Assembly (NCBI GenBank): GCA_937949615.1
Contig: CALEDQ010000025.1
Location: forward strand, 1 to 58,355
Origin: an uncultured bacterium
GTDB taxonomy: Bacteria; Muiribacteriota; Ozemobacteria; Ozemobacterales; Ozemobacteraceae
Length of the DNA stretch: 58,355 nt
Direction of reading: 5' to 3'
In this document: positions 9,501 to 16,440 of the stretch, in pieces
How positions within the stretch are numbered: position 1 is the stretch's first letter
Layout of the letters: the number at the start of each line of letters is the position of its first letter
The notes under the pieces: model-generated
Seen by the model: the letters and a program-made list of their open reading frames with translations, nothing else
What the model was told of the DNA's origin: nothing
Database searches by the model: none
Program-made: the position numbers and the translations under genes

Positions 9501-9940
9501 GAAAGCCGGTCGTGTGGCAGCAGTTCTGGCATGATGCCGTATTTTGCCGGGCTGAAAATTGCAGTCTGCACGCCCATCAGGCCAAGAATGACCAGCGGCG
9601 GCACGAATTCGGGGTGAACCAGGCTCAGGGTGGCCAGCGCCATGAGCACGACTTCGAGGCCTTTCATCCAGACGATGACGTTGCGCTTGCTGAGGCGGTC
9701 AGCGATCAGCCCGGCCGGCAGTGAGAAAATTACGATCGGCAGGGTAAAGACGACAAAGGTCATGGTCGTCTGCAGCTGTGAAAGGTTTTCGAACTGCTGG
9801 GTGCCAGGCTGGAGGCCGGCAGTGGCTGATCGAATCGCGAGAAAAGCGACGATCATTTTCCAGGCATTGTCATTGAAGGCGCCGAAAAAATTGGCGGTTA
9901 TCAGTCGGGCGATCGAATTCGGCTTGTTGGTTTCACTCAT
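6512..9940 (-). CDS. LplT-PlsC-Aas fusion: lysophospholipid transporter / acyltransferase / acyl-ACP synthetase
   Basis: This 1142-residue protein joins three activities that are separate in E. coli. Residues 1 to ~415 are a 12-TM MFS transporter of LplT type (ANFFGAFNDNAWK at the N-terminus). Residues ~430-620 are a PlsC acyltransferase with NHVSFID near 447 and FAEGQITRTG near 518. Residues ~650-1142 are an AMP-forming ligase with SSGSTGEPKG near 793, GYGATE near 927 and TTGD near 1013. It should flip lysophospholipids into the cytoplasmic leaflet, activate fatty acids and re-acylate them, repairing membrane phospholipids. All motifs are intact. It appears monocistronic, with a 640-bp region upstream. 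Confidence 0.94.
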   Translation of the reverse strand: MSETNKPNSIARLITANFFGAFNDNAWKMIVAFLAIRSATAGLQPGTQQFENLSQLQTTMTFVVFTLPIVIFSLPAGLIADRLSKRNVIVWMKGLEVVLMALATLSLVHPEFVPPLVILGLMGVQTAIFSPAKYGIMPELLPHDRLSKGNAALEMWTFIAIIAGTAAGGFLLDLAGANIWLSGLCLAIFAAIGCIASFGIPHTPVARSEGGFVDTIKGSLQAILADRVIWLAVLGSGLFWAIASLLGQDILVYAKALTLGKPDSDTLSGLPLAFYGIGVGLGSVWAGRLSGRLVEYGLIPLGAIGIGFFTMLFGLIAPGYYLTLAFMAALGIASGLIVVPLNAILQWRSPAERRGGVIALANVFIFASIVVGSLGAAGLAVAGLTPLGILIFTSIITTAGMLWAIYLLPDFLIRLIFVIITHFFYRLTIVNGEKIPLEGGALLVPNHVSFIDSFLVMASTDRQVRFLVDEIYYHHPLLHWLMKAMHAIPVSATGGLKMILKALRDAGSFLDQGDLVCIFAEGQITRTGQMLPFRRGLEKIVRGRQAPIIPVHLDRVWGSIYSRSGGRFLTKLPETFPYPITVTFGEPMPADTPAHGVRIAVQELATRAWDYRRAESRPLHHYFIRRMRTRPWRTAFADSSGKSMNRLTALISSIALTRALGPLWGDEKNVGILMPPTMGGALANIATAMAGKVSVNLNFTAGKSGMTSALNQAGIKSIITSRTFIEKATLELPEDAKIIYLEDVLPNIGFTTRLLAVFAAFCLPIRLIEKLCGAVSRPSVEETATIIFSSGSTGEPKGVMLSHYNVAANAEAVGQAITVNDSDKLLGILPLFHSFGYMSLWYAIRFGMGIVFHPNPLDAGKIGEVIENEAVTFLIATPTFLQIYMRRCSPGQLGSLRIVFTGAEKLTEKLAAAFEEKFGIKPIEGYGATECAPAITVSTLDYRGQGIYQFGSRRGFVGHPVPGVSVRIVDSETGALLPPGKPGMLLVKGPNVMQGYIGRPDLTAKVLKDGWYTTGDIAIMDESGFIKITDRLSRFSKIGGEMVPHGKVEDALHEAFGSDIRVFAVTAVPDERKGESLAVIHTIDEEKIAGVLEKMAGMGLPNLFIPKKDSFVKVDKIPVLGTGKVDLRGLKETAVKALCPST

Positions 9941-10125
9941 AAGGTTTCTCCCCGGGTTGTTTTAAGTTTGTCTACAGCCGTTTAATGGCATCAGGTAGCC
10001 TCTCTGCCGGTAAATTTTAACACGAATCAACCGCCCGGCAAACGCTTACTTAATTATCTTTAAATGCTAGTTTTTGGCAGGTCAGGCGATTGCATAAGCG
10101 ACGCTTGTTGTTGCCAGGACGGCAT

Positions 10126-10159
10126 TATGCCGCGTGAGCCAAGGATGGCGGAAGCGGTC
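10126..10159 (+). repeat. structured repeat, copy A
   Basis: The stem GCCGC/GCGGT encloses GTGA, then an inner stem GCCA/TGGC with loop AGGA, then GGAA. It shares almost the whole interior with copy B, while the outer stem differs in a compensating way (C-G here, T-A in copy B). That argues for a folded RNA or a hairpin-forming element rather than a coding remnant. Confidence 0.6.
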
Positions 10160-10202
10160 GAGCGCTCCATAGTTCCCTGCAAACGATGCCGCTAAGACCG
10201 GA

Positions 10203-10225
10203 CGTTTTGCCTGGAGGGCAAAACG
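10203..10225 (+). repeat. 9-bp perfect hairpin
   Basis: CGTTTTGCC and GGCAAAACG pair perfectly around a 5-nt loop. It lies ten bases before the intrinsic terminator hairpin, between the two structured repeat copies. Confidence 0.6.
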
Positions 10226-10234
10226 CGGGCGATT

Positions 10235-10254
10235 GCCGCAGGATGCGGCTTTTT
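10235..10254 (+). terminator. intrinsic terminator with no gene upstream
   Basis: The perfect stem GCCGCA-GGA-TGCGGC is followed directly by TTTTT. It faces the plus strand, but no plus-strand gene ends upstream, because the neighbour to the left is transcribed leftward. This suggests a short plus-strand transcript from roughly 10080 to 10254. Confidence 0.6.
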
Positions 10255-10267
10255 CGACAGGAGTCGT

Positions 10268-10300
10268 TATGTCGCGTGAGCCAGGATGGCGGAAGCGACA
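10268..10300 (+). repeat. structured repeat, copy B
   Basis: The outer stem TGTCGC (10270-10275) pairs with GCGACA (10295-10300); the inner stem GCCA/TGGC closes on a small loop. The interior GTGAGCC..GGATGGCGGAA is the same as in copy A apart from one missing A in the loop. See copy A for the compensating stem change. Confidence 0.6.
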
Positions 10301-10581
10301 GAGCCCGTGTTCCGGTCGTGCGAGCAGAGTGAGCAGATGGAACTATGAGGGCGCGAAGATCGCAGAGCGTTGCAACGACTGACCGGCCGTAATAGTTAAA
10401 TCGCAGAAATAAGATTTCTGTTTGCCGGGTTTGAGCTCATTCAGAGGCGAACTTGTGAAGTTATGTAAACCTTAAATTGGTAGGATATAGAAGTGTCAAG
10501 TATATGGCTGTCAGATCAGTATTGATTGACTTCGAATTAACTGCGCATTAGCCTGAATACATTGAAAATACAGGGGAAACG

Positions 10582-11658
10582 ATGCTGACGGTTAAAAATT
10601 CAATTCTGCGCAGCCTGAAGGTCATTGCCGCGTCATTGCTGTTTGTCTGGCTTGCCTGGACATTTCTGATTCCGGGCGATGATGGCAACAAGGCTATTGC
10701 CTGGGGCTGCTTCTTATTCTTTTCCGTCACGTTGATTAAAGGCATCGTTAATCTTTTCGACCGGCGGGCCAAAATTCTCATCGATGCGAACGGCATTTAC
10801 TTTCCCGGCCGGAAGAAACGCATCATCGACTGGTCAGAAATCAAAGAATTCGAAATCGAACGCAACGAATATCAGGACATCGTCTGGATCGAGCTGAAGC
10901 GGGGCGAACCGCTGCATCTGAAGATGTTTTACCTCGATATCCACCCTGAGGTCCTTCACAAGCACGTAGAAAGCTGTATGAGGCGTGCCGCCGGCCTGCC
11001 TGACCGCGAAGAATTGCGCAAAAATGCCGGGAAAAAGAGCCTCGCAGAGTTTGTCGACTCCGGAGAACCAGGCGAATCCAGCGAATCCGGCAAAAATGCT
11101 GCGCTCGGCGCGGCGTTGCCCTCTTCGGCAGCTGGAGACTCTGATAACGCTGAACAAGCCTTGATTGGTGACAATGAGGGGAACGAGGGCGAAGAAGGCT
11201 GTGCAGAAAATGCCAGCTCTGATGAATCAGCAGGCCCTGACAATCTGGGCCGGAACAACGATGAAGAAGCTGAAAAACCTGACGGCAACTATCTGACGAG
11301 TCGCTGGCTGTTTCCGTCATGGTTCAGCAGCGAGCCGGTTACCAACGACATAATCTGGACCGGCGTTATCACCGGTGGTCTCGTCGCCATGCTTTTTGTT
11401 TTCGCCCATCTCGAAGGCGACCCGCCAAAAATCAGCCTTGCCGAGCAGATCATGGTGATAATCGCTTTCAGCGTGCTTGCCCCGTTCTTTATGTTCATTC
11501 ATTCTTTTTTAAGAGGTAGTGACACACATCGCGAATGGGCGGGTCTCGATACCAAAAAAAGCGTCAGCTACAGCGTCAAGTCTGACAAGCTGTCTGCTGC
11601 AAGAAAGACCGCCGGCAACAAACCCCGCAAAGGGCGCAGCAAAAAGCACCGCCGTTAG
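10582..11658 (+). CDS. membrane protein with PH-like domain and acidic linker
   Basis: This 358-residue protein has two N-terminal membrane helices (about 10-30 and 40-60). A ~90-residue cytosolic segment follows (ILIDANGIYFPGRKKRIIDW...) that resembles the bacterial PH-like (STM3941-type) fold in its strand pattern. Next is a long acidic Ser/Gly/Glu/Asn-rich low-complexity stretch (about 155-235), two more helices (about 255-315), and a strongly basic tail ending KPRKGRSKKHRR. No enzyme motif is visible. The ATG follows AGGGGAAACG. Its stop overlaps the convergent cca stop by four bases. The function is unknown; membrane-anchored scaffold is only a guess. Confidence 0.75.
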   Translation: MLTVKNSILRSLKVIAASLLFVWLAWTFLIPGDDGNKAIAWGCFLFFSVTLIKGIVNLFDRRAKILIDANGIYFPGRKKRIIDWSEIKEFEIERNEYQDIVWIELKRGEPLHLKMFYLDIHPEVLHKHVESCMRRAAGLPDREELRKNAGKKSLAEFVDSGEPGESSESGKNAALGAALPSSAAGDSDNAEQALIGDNEGNEGEEGCAENASSDESAGPDNLGRNNDEEAEKPDGNYLTSRWLFPSWFSSEPVTNDIIWTGVITGGLVAMLFVFAHLEGDPPKISLAEQIMVIIAFSVLAPFFMFIHSFLRGSDTHREWAGLDTKKSVSYSVKSDKLSAARKTAGNKPRKGRSKKHRR

Positions 11659-13130
11659 GCGGCTGGCTGCAGCAGGGTTCTGGCCAGTGCGAGAGCTTCG
11701 TCGCGGGTTTTGATTTCGCCGGTGAACTGGGCTTCTTCGAGTGCTTCGAGAATGCGCCTGAACTCGGGGCCGGGTTTGAGGCCGAGCTGCCTGATCAGGT
11801 CGTTACCGTTGAGAAACGGCTGCATTTTCGGGCGTTTCATCTGCTCGTAAAACTGGTGCATGATCTGAAAAATGCCGGCGGTGAACTCTGCCAGATCGTC
11901 TTCGCTCAGTGACCCGAGCGCCGAGTAGCGGTCGGCCAGCGACATCAGCGCGATACCGAGGCCATCGCGGCCGGTTTCCGAATAAAATCTGAACAGGCGC
12001 TTGTCGTTGAGGCCCTGCTGCAGCATGACACCGGGGCGCATGTGGTTTTTAACCAGCTTTTGCAGATAGTGCGTTTCGTTGACCGAGAGGCGCAGGTTTT
12101 CGCCGATATCGCGGGCCATCGATGCGCCTTCCATTTCGTGGCCGTGAAAAATGGTGCGTTTTGCCTCATGATCATAGCGGCGGCAGGGAGGCTTGCCGAG
12201 ATCGTGCAGCAGGCAGCCGAGCTTGAGATTCTGTGCGTAGGTGCGGGTGCCCGAGACGGTTTCGTTCAGGTAGGTGATGAAGCTGTGCCACCAGGGGTAG
12301 GGCTGGTCGCTGTTCAAGAACTTTTCGAGGTTTTCGAGGGTGAGCAGTGTGTGCTCGTAGACGTCGAGGTGATGCCACTCGTTCTGTTCGATGCCGTGGC
12401 AGGCGTGCAGCTGCGGCAGGACGACGGCGAGAATGCCGGTGCTGTCCATGAGGCGCACCCATTTGGCGCTGTCGCGAACGCCGAGAACCTTGTAAAATTC
12501 ATCTCTAATGCGTTCGCCAGAAACATCTTTCAGCAGTTTCGCCTGCGCCACGACCATAGAGTGCAGCTTCGGTGAAAATTCGGCGTCGAAAAGGGCACTG
12601 AACCTGAAAGCTCGCATCAGCCGCAGCGGGTCATCTGTAAACAGCCGGTCTGAACTCGGCTCGATGCGGCCGATTGCCAGATGCTCGACGCCGTTCAGCG
12701 GGTCATAAAGCTCGATACGGCCTTCAGCCAGAGCTGTGCTGCCGGAGCCGAACAGCGGCGCGGCGATCGAGTTGATGGTAAAGTCGCGGGCCCGCAGGTC
12801 TTCATCGATAGTCGGGGCCCTGAATTCAGAGAGATCGAAAGTATAATGACCGCTGCCGGTTTCGCTGACCAGTCGCACTACGTGGCGCTCTTCGTCGAGC
12901 ACGACGAAGCCGGCACCGGTGGCCCTTGCGAAATCGCGGGCGGCGCTGATCGGGTTGAAGCTGGTGGCCAGGTCGAGATCTGGCACCGTTTTGGCGCCGC
13001 GCAGCAGGTCGCGGATACTGCCGCCGACCAGCCAGACCTGCCGGCTGTCAGAGGGGCGCAGAAACTGCAGAATTTCACGCAGCATTCTGACTTCAAGCTG
13101 CGGCAGGTCGATGGTTTTGCTGATTTCCAT
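11655..13130 (-). CDS. cca: CCA tRNA nucleotidyltransferase / poly(A) polymerase family, with HD domain
   Basis: This 491-residue class II nucleotidyltransferase adds or repairs the tRNA 3' CCA end. The N-terminus has the family motifs VWLVGGSIRDLL and the metal-binding DLD (PDLDLAT), then RDFTINSIA. Residues ~150-220 are the RNA-binding/neck part (DDPLRLMRAFRFSA). An HD domain sits in the C-terminal half (LLHDLGKP, HGHEMEGA). Cca and PcnB-type enzymes cannot be separated with certainty from sequence alone; no second copy lies in the window. It follows gcvPB by 117 bp containing a 28-bp palindrome, so it may be the last gene of that operon or separately transcribed. Confidence 0.88.
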   Translation of the reverse strand: MEISKTIDLPQLEVRMLREILQFLRPSDSRQVWLVGGSIRDLLRGAKTVPDLDLATSFNPISAARDFARATGAGFVVLDEERHVVRLVSETGSGHYTFDLSEFRAPTIDEDLRARDFTINSIAAPLFGSGSTALAEGRIELYDPLNGVEHLAIGRIEPSSDRLFTDDPLRLMRAFRFSALFDAEFSPKLHSMVVAQAKLLKDVSGERIRDEFYKVLGVRDSAKWVRLMDSTGILAVVLPQLHACHGIEQNEWHHLDVYEHTLLTLENLEKFLNSDQPYPWWHSFITYLNETVSGTRTYAQNLKLGCLLHDLGKPPCRRYDHEAKRTIFHGHEMEGASMARDIGENLRLSVNETHYLQKLVKNHMRPGVMLQQGLNDKRLFRFYSETGRDGLGIALMSLADRYSALGSLSEDDLAEFTAGIFQIMHQFYEQMKRPKMQPFLNGNDLIRQLGLKPGPEFRRILEALEEAQFTGEIKTRDEALALARTLLQPAA

Positions 13131-13169
13131 TTTTTCTTCTGTGGCTGATTGATATCAATCGGGGAAAAC

Positions 13170-13197
13170 GTTGGGGTTCAACATGTTGAACCCCAAC
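13170..13197. repeat. 28-bp perfect palindrome between gcvPB and cca
   Basis: Each 14-base half is GTTGGGGTTCAACA and its complement, with no spacer. A third partial copy of the arm (TTGAACCCCAAC) follows at 13201-13212. It lies in the 117 bp between gcvPB and cca, both on the minus strand. There is no T tract next to the stem, so it is more likely an operator, a RNA-processing hairpin or a repeat element than a classical terminator. Confidence 0.75.
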
Positions 13198-13247
13198 TTG
13201 TTGAACCCCAACAATTATTATTCAACCGATTTATTCTGGCCTCGGCG

Positions 13248-14699
13248 TTATTCCGGGCGCTGGAAATAATTGATATCGGGTTTGCGGGCGGCAGTTGCCT
13301 CGTCAAGGCGACGCACCGGCGTTTTGAGCGGCGCGTTCTTGAGGTTGTCGGGGTTTTCTGCGGCTTCGCGGGCGATCATTTCCATGGCTTCCATGAAGCA
13401 GTCGAGGGTGCCCTTGCTTTCGGTTTCGGTCGGCTCGAACATCATCGATTCTTCGACGATCATCGGGAAGTAGATGGTCGGCGCATGGAACCCGAAGTCG
13501 AGCAGGCGCTTGGCGACGTCGAGGGTCTTGACGCCATACTGGGCCAGCGATTTCCCTGAGAGCACGAATTCGTGCTTGCAGAAACGATCGTAAGGCAGAT
13601 GGTAGGTCTTTTTCAGACGCGCCATCATGTAGTTGGCGTTGAGAACGGCGTAGGCAGACGAATTCTTGAGGCCTTCGCTGCCGTTGACCATGATGTAGGC
13701 GAAAGCGCGCACCAGCACCAGGAAGTTGCCGACCGAGCCAAGAACCGGGCCGACCGATTCGCGGCATTTGGTCTGCAGCTTGTATTTTTTGCCGTCGAAA
13801 ACGACGCGCGGGTTGGGCAGGAAAGCTTCAAGATGCTTCTTGACGCCTACGGGGCCGGCACCGGGGCCGCCGCCGCCGTGCGGGGTCGAGAAGGTCTTGT
13901 GCAGGTTCAGGTGCACGATGTCGAAGCCCATGTCGCCGGGGCGGGTCCAGCCCATGATGGCGTTGAGATTGGCGCCGTCATAGTAGAGAAGCCCGTCGAC
14001 CGAGTGAATCAGGCTGGCGAGTTCGCCGATGTTTTCGTCGAACAGCCCGAGGGTGCTCGGGTTGGTAATCATCAGACCGGCAACGTCAGGGCTCAGCTTG
14101 GCTTTGAGGTCTTCGATGTCGATGCTGCCGCGGTCATTCGATTTTACGTTGATGACTTCGTAGCCGACCATCGAGCACGACGCCGGGTTGGTGCCGTGAC
14201 CGCTGTCAGGAATCATGATCTTGGTCTTGTGATTGCCCTGCTTCTTGTGATAGGCCTTCATGATCAGCAGACCGGTCATTTCGCCGTGGGCGCCGGCTGC
14301 GGGCTGCAGCGTCATGGCGTCCATGCCGGTGACTTCGGCAAGCTGATCTTCGAGGGTCTTGAGCATTTCGAGCGCGCCCTGAACAGTTTCTTCGGGCTGC
14401 TGCGGGTGAATGTGCGCAAAACCTGGCAGGCGCGCCATGTTTTCGTTAACCTTGGGGTTATACTTCATGGTGCACGAACCGAGCGGGTAGAAACCGATAT
14501 CGACGCTGTGATTCAGCCGTGACAGGCGGGTGAAGTGTCTGACGACTTCGAGCTCTGACAGTGAAGGCAGCGGCAGTTCCTGGCGCAGAAAGCGTGAGGG
14601 AATATGGTCGGCGGGGTCGAGTGCCGGTACATCGAGAGCTGGCAGAGCGTAGCCGCGGCGGCCGTCTTTGTTGAGATCAAAAATCAAGGGTTCAGCCAT
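13248..14699 (-). CDS. gcvPB: glycine dehydrogenase (decarboxylating) subunit 2
   Basis: This 483-residue catalytic half of the two-subunit P-protein decarboxylates glycine and passes the aminomethyl group to lipoyl-GcvH. The PLP lysine is in NLHKTFSTPHGGGGPGAGP (about residue 265), followed by the typical glycine loop. The N-terminus (RYFTRLS-type motif, HFTRLSRLNHSVD, then FYPLGSCTMKYNPK) is characteristic of GcvPB. Its ATG lies inside the end of gcvPA (8-nt overlap) with AGGAGG in the gcvPA coding sequence, so translation is coupled and the subunits are probably made one to one. It is the last clear gene of the one-carbon operon. Confidence 0.97.
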   Translation of the reverse strand: MAEPLIFDLNKDGRRGYALPALDVPALDPADHIPSRFLRQELPLPSLSELEVVRHFTRLSRLNHSVDIGFYPLGSCTMKYNPKVNENMARLPGFAHIHPQQPEETVQGALEMLKTLEDQLAEVTGMDAMTLQPAAGAHGEMTGLLIMKAYHKKQGNHKTKIMIPDSGHGTNPASCSMVGYEVINVKSNDRGSIDIEDLKAKLSPDVAGLMITNPSTLGLFDENIGELASLIHSVDGLLYYDGANLNAIMGWTRPGDMGFDIVHLNLHKTFSTPHGGGGPGAGPVGVKKHLEAFLPNPRVVFDGKKYKLQTKCRESVGPVLGSVGNFLVLVRAFAYIMVNGSEGLKNSSAYAVLNANYMMARLKKTYHLPYDRFCKHEFVLSGKSLAQYGVKTLDVAKRLLDFGFHAPTIYFPMIVEESMMFEPTETESKGTLDCFMEAMEMIAREAAENPDNLKNAPLKTPVRRLDEATAARKPDINYFQRPE

Positions 14700-16038
14700 T
14701 GATAAACCCTCCTAACATGTTGCAGTAATTGTCGATTTCGTCTTTGGTGCGTTTTTCGGTAACAGCGATGAGCACGCAGTCTTTGAGGCTGGTGAACCAG
14801 TTGTCGAGCGGAATACCGGCGAAAACGCCTTTTTTGGCCATTTTGCCGAGTACCTTGCGCGCATTCGGAATCTTGACGACCAGTTCATGGAAGAAGCTGC
14901 CGGTGAACGGGAAGCTGACGCCGGCGACCTTGGCCAGTTCGCGCTTCATGTAGTGCGCTTTCTGGAAGGACTGATAAGCTACTTCCTTGATGCCGTCGCG
15001 GCCGAGCAGGCTCATGTAGATCGTGGCGTTGAGTGCCATCAGTGCCTGGTTTGAACAGATGTTGCTGCTCGCCTTTTCACGTCTGATGTGCTGTTCGCGG
15101 GCCTGCAGAGTGAGAACGAAACCGATTTTGCCGTCGATGTCTTTGGTTCTGCCGACGATGCGGCCGGGCATGCGGCGCAGCAGGGCCTTTTTCGCGGCGA
15201 TGAAACCGAGATACGGGCCGCCGAAGCTCAGCGGAATGCCGAGCGGCTGGCCTTCACCGGTGACGATGTCGGCGCCGAGTTTGCCCGGTGCTTCGATGAG
15301 GCCGAGGGCGATCGGGTTGGCGCTGACGATGCTGAGCGCCCCGGCTGCGTGCGCGATTTCCGAAATGCGTTCGATATCTTCGATACTGCCGAAGAAGTTC
15401 GGATACTGCATGACTACAGCGGCGATCTTGTCGTTCATCAGTTCCTGAACGCGGGCCGGGTCGACGGCACCGTCTTCGAACGGCACGGTGACGACTTCGA
15501 CGCCGAGGGCGCCGTTGAGCGTGTTGATGACGCGGCGGTATTCGGGGTTGAGCGTCTGCAGCACGAGCACTTTGTTGCGGCCGGTCTGGGCGGTGGCCAT
15601 GTTGATCGCTTCGACGTTGGCGGTGGCGCCTTCATACAGAGAAGCGTTCGACTGGTCCATGCCGGTGAGGCCGCAGATCAGGCTCTGGTATTCATAGATG
15701 CACTGCAGAGTGCCCTGCGAAACTTCGGGCTGATAGGGAGTGTAGGCGGTGAAAAAGTCGCCGCGCAGCAGAATGTGGTCGATTACGGCCGGAATGATGT
15801 GGTCATAAGCGCCGCCGCCGAGAAAACAGACGTTTTTTTCGACGGTTTCGTTGGTTTCGGCGAGCCGGGCGACTTTGCGGGCCATTTCTGACTCGCTCAT
15901 GCCGGCGGGCAGATTCAATTCGCCCTGCAGCCTGAGCTCGGGCGGAATCTCTGCAAAGAGGTCGTCGATGCTTTTAACACCGATGGCCCCCAGCATTTCC
16001 TGAAGTTCATCAGGAGTGGTGGGGATATAGGTAGCCAT
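14692..16038 (-). CDS. gcvPA: glycine dehydrogenase (decarboxylating) subunit 1
   Basis: This 448-residue protein is the N-terminal half of the P-protein and the non-PLP partner of GcvPB. Family features include the N-terminus YIPTTPDELQEMLGAIG, NVCFLGGGAYDHIIPAV, YTPYQPEVSQGTLQCIYEYQ, and the GEGQPLGIPLSFGGPYLGF segment. Its length is standard for the split form, common in anaerobes, Firmicutes and archaea, rather than the ~950-residue fused GcvP. It lies 18 bp after gcvH and overlaps gcvPB by 8 bp. Confidence 0.97.
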   Translation of the reverse strand: MATYIPTTPDELQEMLGAIGVKSIDDLFAEIPPELRLQGELNLPAGMSESEMARKVARLAETNETVEKNVCFLGGGAYDHIIPAVIDHILLRGDFFTAYTPYQPEVSQGTLQCIYEYQSLICGLTGMDQSNASLYEGATANVEAINMATAQTGRNKVLVLQTLNPEYRRVINTLNGALGVEVVTVPFEDGAVDPARVQELMNDKIAAVVMQYPNFFGSIEDIERISEIAHAAGALSIVSANPIALGLIEAPGKLGADIVTGEGQPLGIPLSFGGPYLGFIAAKKALLRRMPGRIVGRTKDIDGKIGFVLTLQAREQHIRREKASSNICSNQALMALNATIYMSLLGRDGIKEVAYQSFQKAHYMKRELAKVAGVSFPFTGSFFHELVVKIPNARKVLGKMAKKGVFAGIPLDNWFTSLKDCVLIAVTEKRTKDEIDNYCNMLGGFING

Positions 16039-16056
16039 AAAGGAACTCCTGTGCGA

Positions 16057-16422
16057 TTAGTCGCAGATTTTCTTGTAGTCGGCTTCTGACAGAAGCTGGT
16101 CGAATTCTGAAGGATTTGCCATTTTAACTTTGCAGATCCAGCCGGCGCCCATCGGTTCTTCGTTGACGAGGGCGGGGTTGTTTTCGAGGTTGCCGTTAAC
16201 GGCAACGACTTCGCCGGTTACCGGGGCAAACAGATCAGAAACGGTTTTGACCGATTCGATGGTGCCGAAAACTTTGTCTTTCTGAAGTTTGCTGCCCTTG
16301 GCCGGCAGTTCGACGAAAACGACGTCGCCGAGCTGATGTGCAGCGTAATCAGTGATGCCGACGGTGACGGTATCGCCTTCGAGTTTTGCCCATTCGTGTT
16401 CTTTGGTGAATTTGGTGGTCAT
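16057..16422 (-). CDS. gcvH: glycine cleavage system H protein
   Basis: This 121-residue lipoyl carrier shuttles the aminomethyl intermediate between GcvP, GcvT and the L protein. The lipoylation lysine is in GTIESVKTVSDLFAPVTGEV (about residue 60). The N-terminus KFTKEHEWAKLEGDTVTVGITDYA is canonical, and so is the length. GATATTATG start context with a ribosome site AGGAGAT upstream. It lies between glyA and gcvPA. No lipoate synthase, ligase or dihydrolipoyl dehydrogenase gene is in the window. Confidence 0.97.
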   Translation of the reverse strand: MTTKFTKEHEWAKLEGDTVTVGITDYAAHQLGDVVFVELPAKGSKLQKDKVFGTIESVKTVSDLFAPVTGEVVAVNGNLENNPALVNEEPMGAGWICKVKMANPSEFDQLLSEADYKKICD

Positions 16423-16440
16423 AATATCTCCTGTTCAGCC

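Larger units (their letters stand above)
9941..10581. other. 640-bp intergenic region with structured repeats
   Basis: No coding frame is convincing. The region lies between divergent genes and holds two copies of a structured repeat (10126-10159 and 10268-10300), a hairpin (10203-10225), an intrinsic terminator (10235-10254) and a CAGAAAT-AAG-ATTTCTG hairpin (10404-10420). A weak promoter for the next gene may be TTGACT (10526-10531) with TAGCCT (10549-10554), 17-bp spacer. A non-coding RNA or a decayed repeat cluster is possible. Confidence 0.5.

Noticed and set aside
13572..14522. 316-codon plus-strand frame opposite gcvPB
   Set aside because: Same reason: it mirrors the codon pattern of gcvPB and has no start signal or family match.
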